Of a DNA stretch of 19,067 nucleotides, positions 14,350-19,067 are shown piece by piece. The notes under the pieces were generated by a model, which saw only the letters and a program-made list of their open reading frames with translations, was not told the DNA's origin and did not search any database. The stretch lies in the NCBI GenBank assembly GCA_030632035.1, contig DAOVJZ010000005.1, positions 1-19,067 of the forward strand, read 5' to 3'. The stretch is from Granulosicoccaceae bacterium (lineage in GTDB: Bacteria > Pseudomonadota > Gammaproteobacteria > DAOVJZ01). Both the position numbers and the translations under genes were made by a program. Numbering within the stretch: position 1 is the stretch's first letter; each line of letters opens with the position of its first letter.

Positions 14350-15780
14350 TCACTTGGATAACGTTTGTTCCATTGCGTGTTGCCACTGTTCATAGCGATT
14401 GAGCAAATCAGGGTTTATATCAGGTTTACAGGTCAAGGTAATATCGGGTTTGGGCCAGTTTGATGGTCTACCAGCACTCAGCCAGGCTGTACCGCGTGCG
14501 GTGGCTTCAATCATATCAGTACGCATGACCTGCCGCTCTGAAAGATCAGCAAGCAGTTGACAGAAACGATTGGAATTGGAAATACCGCCAGAAACCATAA
14601 TACGACTACAGCGTTTTATTTTTTGAAACTGCTCCAGATTTTTACTGATTAAAAACAGAATGCTTTCTACCACTGCTTGCAATTTTTCCACTGCGTTGCC
14701 TTCACCAATAAAATGCGGTTCGATATCACTACGCCAGAAAGGTGAACCCAGACCAGCAATACTATTTATAAATAAAGGGACATGAGTTCCTGCATTGGGA
14801 ATGTCATTCAATGTAAAACCAGTATCAGCCAGATTTAATTCCTTTTCTATCCAGCGTAAGGCACTACCGGCACCGTTTACTGTACCCTCAATCACATAAA
14901 ATGGTTTTGACCCATCGTGAAGTGCAACACTTTTTAACAGTCCTTTTGAATCCTTAGGTAAACTGGAACAAACTGTTTGCAAAAATGCGCCTGTCCCCAG
15001 ATTGATATACACCGTGTCTTTTTGTGGTTCACCATAGGCAAACAGGGCAGCAGGTTGATCACCGATAACCGTATTCAGTTCAACAGGATGATTATTAACA
15101 TTGATATGACCAAAGTGGGCAAAGTTTTTTACACATTCAGGCAAAACATTTTCCGGCACACCAAACAGCTCCATGAGTTTGTCTGACCAGTTACCGGTTG
15201 CTGGATTGTAAAGCAAGGTGCGCGCGGCATTGGTCGGATCGGCAAACAGTCCATGTTCACGTGTCAGCTTGTAAGCAAGAAAAGAAGCCAGGGGCCCCAT
15301 TACCAATTGCTTGTGTTCAAATGCAGACTGTACTTCCGGTAAATTATCCAGACACCATTTTAACTTGCTGGCACCATAGTGAGCAGATAAACGTAACCCG
15401 GTTTCTGAATGGATAAACGCGGCCTGATCAGAAAGCAATTCGATTTGTTCTGATGTGCGTGTGTCCTGCCAGCTAATAACAGGGGAGAGTGTTTTTCCGG
15501 TTACCCTGTCCCAACATACAATACTGGAACGTTGTGTGGCCAGACCAGCAGATACAATATGTGATAGATCAACCTCAGTAACCACTTGTTCAATTGCCGT
15601 TATGACTGATTGCACCAATTGTTCCGGATCATGTTCTACACAAGAATCACATGGGTAATGTGTATCGATTGGTATAGTGTGTTGTGCAACACATTCGCCT
15701 TGTGCATCAAACAATAATGCCCGGCTGGCGTGACCACCCTGATCAATGGCGAGATAAAGTTTTTCGGATTTTTTGGCCAA
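14350..15780 (-). CDS. FGGY-family carbohydrate/polyol kinase, glycerol-kinase-like but altered substrate site
   Basis: A 476-aa cytoplasmic kinase that should transfer ATP phosphate to a polyol or sugar. Family motifs are present: AIDQGGHASRALLFDAQG (11-28), VEHDPEQL, SPVISWQDTRT (99-109), GDQPAALFAYG with catalytic Asp241, LGTGAF (261-266) and SGGISNSNRFCQLLADL (397-413). Compared with E. coli GlpK glycerol contacts (Arg83, Glu84, Trp103, Tyr135, Asp245, Phe270), the Arg, Trp, Asp and Phe are kept (R84, W104, D241, F266). Glu84 becomes Ser85, and Tyr135 becomes His134. It is therefore probably not a true glycerol kinase. The start is TTG at 15778-15780, without a clear ribosome site but preceded in frame by a stop five codons upstream. 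It heads the leftward kinase-tatT-dctPQM set. Confidence 0.88.
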   Translation of the reverse strand: MAKKSEKLYLAIDQGGHASRALLFDAQGECVAQHTIPIDTHYPCDSCVEHDPEQLVQSVITAIEQVVTEVDLSHIVSAGLATQRSSIVCWDRVTGKTLSPVISWQDTRTSEQIELLSDQAAFIHSETGLRLSAHYGASKLKWCLDNLPEVQSAFEHKQLVMGPLASFLAYKLTREHGLFADPTNAARTLLYNPATGNWSDKLMELFGVPENVLPECVKNFAHFGHINVNNHPVELNTVIGDQPAALFAYGEPQKDTVYINLGTGAFLQTVCSSLPKDSKGLLKSVALHDGSKPFYVIEGTVNGAGSALRWIEKELNLADTGFTLNDIPNAGTHVPLFINSIAGLGSPFWRSDIEPHFIGEGNAVEKLQAVVESILFLISKNLEQFQKIKRCSRIMVSGGISNSNRFCQLLADLSERQVMRTDMIEATARGTAWLSAGRPSNWPKPDITLTCKPDINPDLLNRYEQWQHAMEQTLSK

Positions 15781-15826
15781 AACAAATAGAGTTTAGGTTA
15801 TTTTGGGAGTCACTGTGTGATCTTCT

Positions 15827-15891
15827 ACCCCAGGGAGAGGGTTAGGCGATTTGAGTAAAGCGAAGTAGTGTTGAATGAAACTCGAAGGGGT
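15827..15891. repeat. Possible degenerate intergenic repeat with nested short inverted repeats
   Basis: ACCCC (15827-15831) pairs with GGGGT (15887-15891) and, inside, GAGT (15853-15856) pairs with ACTC (15880-15883). TTCTAC also occurs directly on both flanks (15823-15828 and 15891-15896). The string CCCCAGGGAGAGGGTTAGG resembles dispersed intergenic repeats of gammaproteobacteria. It lies between the kinase and VOC genes. Stems are short and the call is tentative. Confidence 0.3.
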
Positions 15892-15963
15892 TCTACAGTA
15901 TTGTTTTTTTGATGTTATTATCTGGGTAATTAAATCCGATCATACTGAAAGTGGGGACAGGTA

Positions 15964-16329
15964 GTGGTAACAGCATTGCATCATGTGAGTGTGATTGTGT
16001 CTAATACTGAACAGGCATTAAAGTTTTACGGCGATATATTGGGTCTGCCGGTGGATAATAGTCGGCCTGATCTGGGTTATCCTGGTGCATGGTTGAATAT
16101 CGGAAAGCAACAAATTCACTTACTGGAGTTACCCAATCCTGATTCAGTGACAGACCGACCTGAGCATGGCGGGCGGGATCGTCATGTGGCGATGTTAGTG
16201 GCTTCGCTGGATGATGTGGTGGTAAAGCTTGAGCAGAACAATATTACTTTTACACTTAGTAAATCGGGTCGACGGGCATTGTTTTGCCGTGATCCGGATG
16301 GGAATGGGGTAGAGTTAATTGAGGAATAA
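15964..16329 (+). CDS. VOC (glyoxalase/bleomycin resistance) superfamily protein
   Basis: A 121-aa one-domain protein of the vicinal oxygen chelate fold, with two beta-alpha-beta-beta-beta modules. Candidate metal ligands are His7 (LHHVSV), His52 or Glu55 in the fourth strand (IHLLEL), His74 (RHVAML) and Glu117 (GNGVELIEE), the usual four positions. The DPDGN turn before the last strand is typical. Enzymes of this type include glyoxalase I, dioxygenases and isomerases, and the specific reaction cannot be read from the sequence. The start is GTG at 15964 with AGG at 15959-15961 close by. It converges with the ferredoxin-like oxidoreductase gene, and no terminator is evident. Confidence 0.88.
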   Translation: MVTALHHVSVIVSNTEQALKFYGDILGLPVDNSRPDLGYPGAWLNIGKQQIHLLELPNPDSVTDRPEHGGRDRHVAMLVASLDDVVVKLEQNNITFTLSKSGRRALFCRDPDGNGVELIEE

Positions 16330-16343
16330 AAAATTACTAATAT

Positions 16344-17336
16344 TTAATAACGCCTTTGCACATCAATAAATAATTGTTCACGCTTGAGTTTATGTGCCAT
16401 CATTTTTTCTATCATGGTTCGCATCTTTTTTTCCGGGCCACTCATATAAACCTGATAACCAGAAAGATCAGGGAAGTCGGTTATAATTTTTTCGACTCCT
16501 TGTTCAAGACATTGTGTTTCTTCATAGCCAGTCACACCAACATAGGAAAGATTGTCCAATGCATCTGTCCATGAGCGCACATAGTTGTGCATGTACATGT
16601 TTTCTTCATCAGGGGATAGCCAGTACAAGTGCATGGGCTGTGTCATTTCAATACCAATGGCATGTTCGATAAGACTTTTAATGGCAGAGAATCCAGTTTC
16701 GTAGGCAATAAAAATTTTTGGTTGTGTACTTTCTTCATCCAGTACAAATTTTCCCTCCGGTCCTGTCAGGGTGATCGGATCAGACACTTTTAATTGATTA
16801 AAAATAGTGTCAGAAAAGGGATCATCCGGATTGTAGCCAACATGAAAATCAACAAACTGGGTAATGCAGGGACAACTGGCAATGGATTTGTTGCGTGGCT
16901 CAAGATCCGGGATATTGATGGTTGCCTGTTGTCCAGCCAGAAAACGAAATGTTTGACTGCGCGGCAGGCGAACACGCACCAGCATGACATGATCGTTAAG
17001 TTTTTCGAGTGATTTTACCTTGGCCTTAACTGCCTGTTGTGGGATATCAGCCACACTGCCAGCCTCTGCGACTTCAACTTCCAGATCTGTTTCTGCACAG
17101 TTACGGCATAGTAAAAAATAACCCGCCTGTTTCTCGGAATCAGTAAATGTAAAATCATGAAATTTCGTTTCGCTCAAATGGCCAGACAGGAGTTTGGCAC
17201 GGCACTCACCACAGGTACCGTTATTGCAATTATAGGCAGGGGAAAGACCAGAGCGTAAAGCCGATTCCAGCAGAGTTTCATGTGGCTGGGCTTCGAACTG
17301 TTTACCGCTGGGTTGAACCTTTATCTTTACGCTCAT
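16344..17336 (-). CDS. 2Fe-2S ferredoxin/FNR-like oxidoreductase with altered cofactor motifs
   Basis: A 330-aa cytoplasmic protein with an N-terminal plant-type ferredoxin domain: Cys37, Cys42, Cys45 and Cys77 form the C-x4-C-x2-C...C cluster pattern. A ferredoxin-reductase-type flavin and NAD(P) module follows. In functional relatives (for example CDP-6-deoxy-glucoseen reductase or phenol hydroxylase reductase), the flavin motif is RxYS and the nucleotide loop GGTGxxP. Here these read RNKS (148-151) and YETGFSA (212-218), so the aromatic flavin-stacking residue and the GG pair are missing. The C-terminal SGPEKKMR block is kept. It may still bind FAD, or it may act mainly as an electron relay. 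The ATG at 17334-17336 is the natural start. Its partner oxygenase, if any, is not next to it. Confidence 0.88.
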   Translation of the reverse strand: MSVKIKVQPSGKQFEAQPHETLLESALRSGLSPAYNCNNGTCGECRAKLLSGHLSETKFHDFTFTDSEKQAGYFLLCRNCAETDLEVEVAEAGSVADIPQQAVKAKVKSLEKLNDHVMLVRVRLPRSQTFRFLAGQQATINIPDLEPRNKSIASCPCITQFVDFHVGYNPDDPFSDTIFNQLKVSDPITLTGPEGKFVLDEESTQPKIFIAYETGFSAIKSLIEHAIGIEMTQPMHLYWLSPDEENMYMHNYVRSWTDALDNLSYVGVTGYEETQCLEQGVEKIITDFPDLSGYQVYMSGPEKKMRTMIEKMMAHKLKREQLFIDVQRRY

Positions 17337-17440
17337 TGTTATCCCGCATTGTTTGAATTACTGTACTATAAATATCGTATAAAAATTGAGACTAATTCCC
17401 TTTATTAGCTATGTGAATGAGTTGTAAACAGGAGATAAAA

Positions 17441-17785
17441 ATGACTGATTGTCTATTTTGCAAAATGGTAAAAGGAGAAATTCCACCCGACATCGTTTAT
17501 GAGGACAAGGATGTATTGGCTTTCCGTGATATCAATCCACAGGCACCAACACATGTATTGGTGGTACCGAAAGAACACATTTCTACTATCAATGATCTGG
17601 ATTATGCGCATACAGAGTTGGTAGGAAAAATGTTTATGGGCGCCAGGAAGGTGGCAGAATTAGAGGGGATAGCCGAGCCGGGTTATAGAACTGTTATGAA
17701 CTGTAATGAGGCTGCAGGCCAGACTGTATTTCATATTCATTTACACGTTTTGGGAGGGCGTGAGATGCATTGGCCACCAGGCTGA
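17441..17785 (+). CDS. hinT: HIT-family nucleotide hydrolase (HinT-like)
   Basis: A 114-aa cytoplasmic purine nucleoside phosphoramidase of the histidine triad family. The active-site motif is HIHLHVLGGR, with the triad H98, H100 and H102. The N-terminal CLFCKMVKGEIP has the Cys4-x2-Cys7 pair that often binds zinc in bacterial HinT, and PTHVLVVPKEHI (36-47) is the other family block. I use the ATG at 17441, with AGGAG at 17430-17434 six bases before it, instead of an in-frame ATG at 17417. It is divergent from the oxidoreductase, with a 104-base gap. The length and C-terminal WPPG are typical. Confidence 0.95.
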   Translation: MTDCLFCKMVKGEIPPDIVYEDKDVLAFRDINPQAPTHVLVVPKEHISTINDLDYAHTELVGKMFMGARKVAELEGIAEPGYRTVMNCNEAAGQTVFHIHLHVLGGREMHWPPG

Positions 17786-17972
17786 TATGTGAAATCAAAC
17801 ATAAATAATTTATGGATTTGGACGATAGCTAGGGTATATATAAGGGTAGTGGAATATATAAAAACGATATATTTCAATAAGTTAATAAAAGCCCCGATGA
17901 TCTGTATGCCAAAACTTGTAAAAAAATGGCGACAAATTAGGCATTTTTGGCTGTTACTGGAGAAATATCTGG

Positions 17973-18854
17973 ATGAATAATCCGGCACTAAAAAATGAAA
18001 AATCGACCCGCATTCGTATGCTGGATGATTTGCCGCCCCTGCCTAAGGTAGCCCAGCTGATCTTGCACGAGATCAGTGATGAAAATGTCGATATTAAAAA
18101 GCTATCCAGCGTCATTGAAATGGAGCCGAGTTTAGTCGCTCGTATTGTAGGTTTAGCCAACTCCGCATTCTTTGCGCCATCAGAAAAAATTTATACTGTT
18201 GCTGATGCTATTATCAAGATATTGGGTTTGAATACAGTCAAGAGTTTGAGCTTGAGTATCCTGATGGCTTCTCCATTTAATGTAAACAAATGCAAAGGTT
18301 TTAAAATGGATGCCTATTGGTATGTTGCAATGATGTCTGCGACTATTATCCGTAAACTGGTTCCAATGATGAAGATGTCAAAAGAAGAAGTTGATCCTGT
18401 TATTGCCTATACATCAGGGTTGTTACACAACATTGGTTTATTGGTTCTGGTTCATTGTTTCAGCGACGATATGGAAAAAGTTTTTGCACATGAAAGTAAT
18501 TTTGTTTCAAAGGGTTTTTTGCAAAAGGAAGAAGATATTATCGGTCTGACACATCCAGTAGCAGGTGCTATTCTTTCACGGAAATGGCATGTACCAGAAG
18601 CAATGGCAATTATTATTGAGAATAATCAGAATCCATATTTCACAGGAGATTTTGAAAAAATAACTCTTTTAACCGGGATGGCATCAAAGATTGCCTATCA
18701 ACTCTATGACAAACAAAATAATGTCAGGATCGATGATAAAAGCATATTGGAAAAGCTCTCTCTGGATTCTTCACATATTACAAGAGTAATCAAGGATGTT
18801 GTAGCCCAACGGGAAGAGATAGAAACTATTTCCCAGTTTATGGCTATACCATAA
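17973..18854 (+). CDS. HDOD-domain signalling protein
   Basis: A 293-aa cytoplasmic protein consisting of one HDOD domain, related to HD phosphohydrolases but lacking the full catalytic HD pair. The start LDDLPPLPKVAQLILHEISDEN (about 17-38) and the MEPSLVARIVGLANSAFF block (about 50-67) are diagnostic. The HD position reads HN (H152, N153 in SGLLHNIGLL), so hydrolase activity is not expected. These proteins are thought to act as signalling scaffolds, often beside GGDEF, EAL or GAF proteins. The ATG at 17973 has GGAG about ten bases upstream. A gene starting six bases after its stop (18861) is probably translated with it. Confidence 0.93.
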   Translation: MNNPALKNEKSTRIRMLDDLPPLPKVAQLILHEISDENVDIKKLSSVIEMEPSLVARIVGLANSAFFAPSEKIYTVADAIIKILGLNTVKSLSLSILMASPFNVNKCKGFKMDAYWYVAMMSATIIRKLVPMMKMSKEEVDPVIAYTSGLLHNIGLLVLVHCFSDDMEKVFAHESNFVSKGFLQKEEDIIGLTHPVAGAILSRKWHVPEAMAIIIENNQNPYFTGDFEKITLLTGMASKIAYQLYDKQNNVRIDDKSILEKLSLDSSHITRVIKDVVAQREEIETISQFMAIP

Positions 18855-18860
18855 TTTCAA

Positions 18861-19067
18861 ATGAAAACTGAACCATTTCTTGAGTCTTTCAGAGACATAA
18901 ATCATCGTTTCATTGATCTGGTTGATATTTTGTCAGCACTTAGTGGATTGTCATCAATTAGTGCCAATACCAAGACAGAACAACAATTATTAAAAAATTC
19001 TCTTAAAACACTTGCTGAAAATGTTGATTTGGAATGTTGCTCTATTTTTTTACTCAATAATAAAGAA
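18861..19067 (+). CDS. N-terminal part of a GAF-like signalling protein, cut by the window edge
   Basis: An open frame runs from the ATG at 18861 to the right edge (69 codons, no stop). It starts MKTEPFLESFRDINHRFIDL, then a helix-forming stretch and TKTEQQLLKNSLKTLAENVD followed by LECCSIFLLNNKE, which looks like the opening helix and first strand of a GAF domain. Proteins with this start often continue into a GGDEF or histidine-kinase output, but none is visible here. It begins six bases after the HDOD stop codon with no clear ribosome site of its own, which suggests coupled translation and a shared pathway. Confidence 0.8.
   Translation, partial: MKTEPFLESFRDINHRFIDLVDILSALSGLSSISANTKTEQQLLKNSLKTLAENVDLECCSIFLLNNKE

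Noticed and set aside
14350..15780. Calling the FGGY kinase glycerol kinase (GlpK)
   Set aside because: Two of the six E. coli glycerol-contact positions that I recall are changed, and no glycerol transport or glycerol-phosphate genes are nearby.
17789..17980. 63-codon frame with a GTG start in the gap before the HDOD gene
   Set aside because: The composition is AT-driven (many Ile, Lys and Tyr residues), there is no ribosome site, and it overlaps the HDOD start. It reads as intergenic sequence.

Overview
The window reads as chromosomal DNA of a motile gammaproteobacterium with moderate to low GC. Pointers to this are a bacterial-type ProS with the inserted editing domain, a DUF1249 (YqiB-like) protein, DUF4124, an MlaC-like carrier, a TatT-containing TRAP system and several cyclic-di-GMP or stress-signalling proteins. 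The genus cannot be fixed from the sequence. Coding density is high and no gap exceeds about 250 bases. I saw no tRNA, rRNA, CRISPR array or complete insertion sequence.

Layout. The window opens with the tail of a cut gene (1-131, possibly a periplasmic adaptor) overlapping acylphosphatase (131-397). A leftward block follows: DUF4124 protein (5317-5583), proS (3519-5228), a secreted lytic transglycosylase (2799-3371), a small DUF2892 membrane protein (2357-2602) and a GGDEF-EAL membrane protein (403-2316). A 121-bp palindromic element with perfect 21-bp ends sits between proS and the transglycosylase, and one arm contains the proS stop codon.

Rightward from 5831 lies a compact three-gene unit: a hook protein FlgE-like gene away from any other flagellar gene, a cytoplasmic-looking HExxH putative metalloprotease (SprA-related family) and a two-CBS-domain protein. 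A good sigma-28 (FliA) type promoter lies just upstream. A perfect CRP-type palindrome lies in the same intergenic region, nearer the divergent DUF4124 gene. An unrecognised lipoprotein (8229-8918), a DUF1249 protein (9053-9496), a small acidic protein behind a hairpin-rich leader (9644-9871) and an MlaC-like periplasmic protein (9868-10527) follow.

The largest functional unit is a leftward gene set at 10694-15780: an FGGY kinase resembling glycerol kinase but altered at several glycerol-contact positions, then TatT lipoprotein, DctP-type binding protein, DctQ and DctM. It looks like a TRAP uptake system coupled to phosphorylation of its solute. The right end holds a VOC-fold protein, a 2Fe-2S/FNR-like oxidoreductase with altered cofactor motifs, a HIT nucleotide hydrolase, an HDOD protein and the start of a GAF-like gene cut by the window edge.

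The most interesting parts are the sigma-28 hook/metalloprotease/CBS operon and the kinase-TatT-TRAP operon. Everything else is mostly ordinary housekeeping and signalling.
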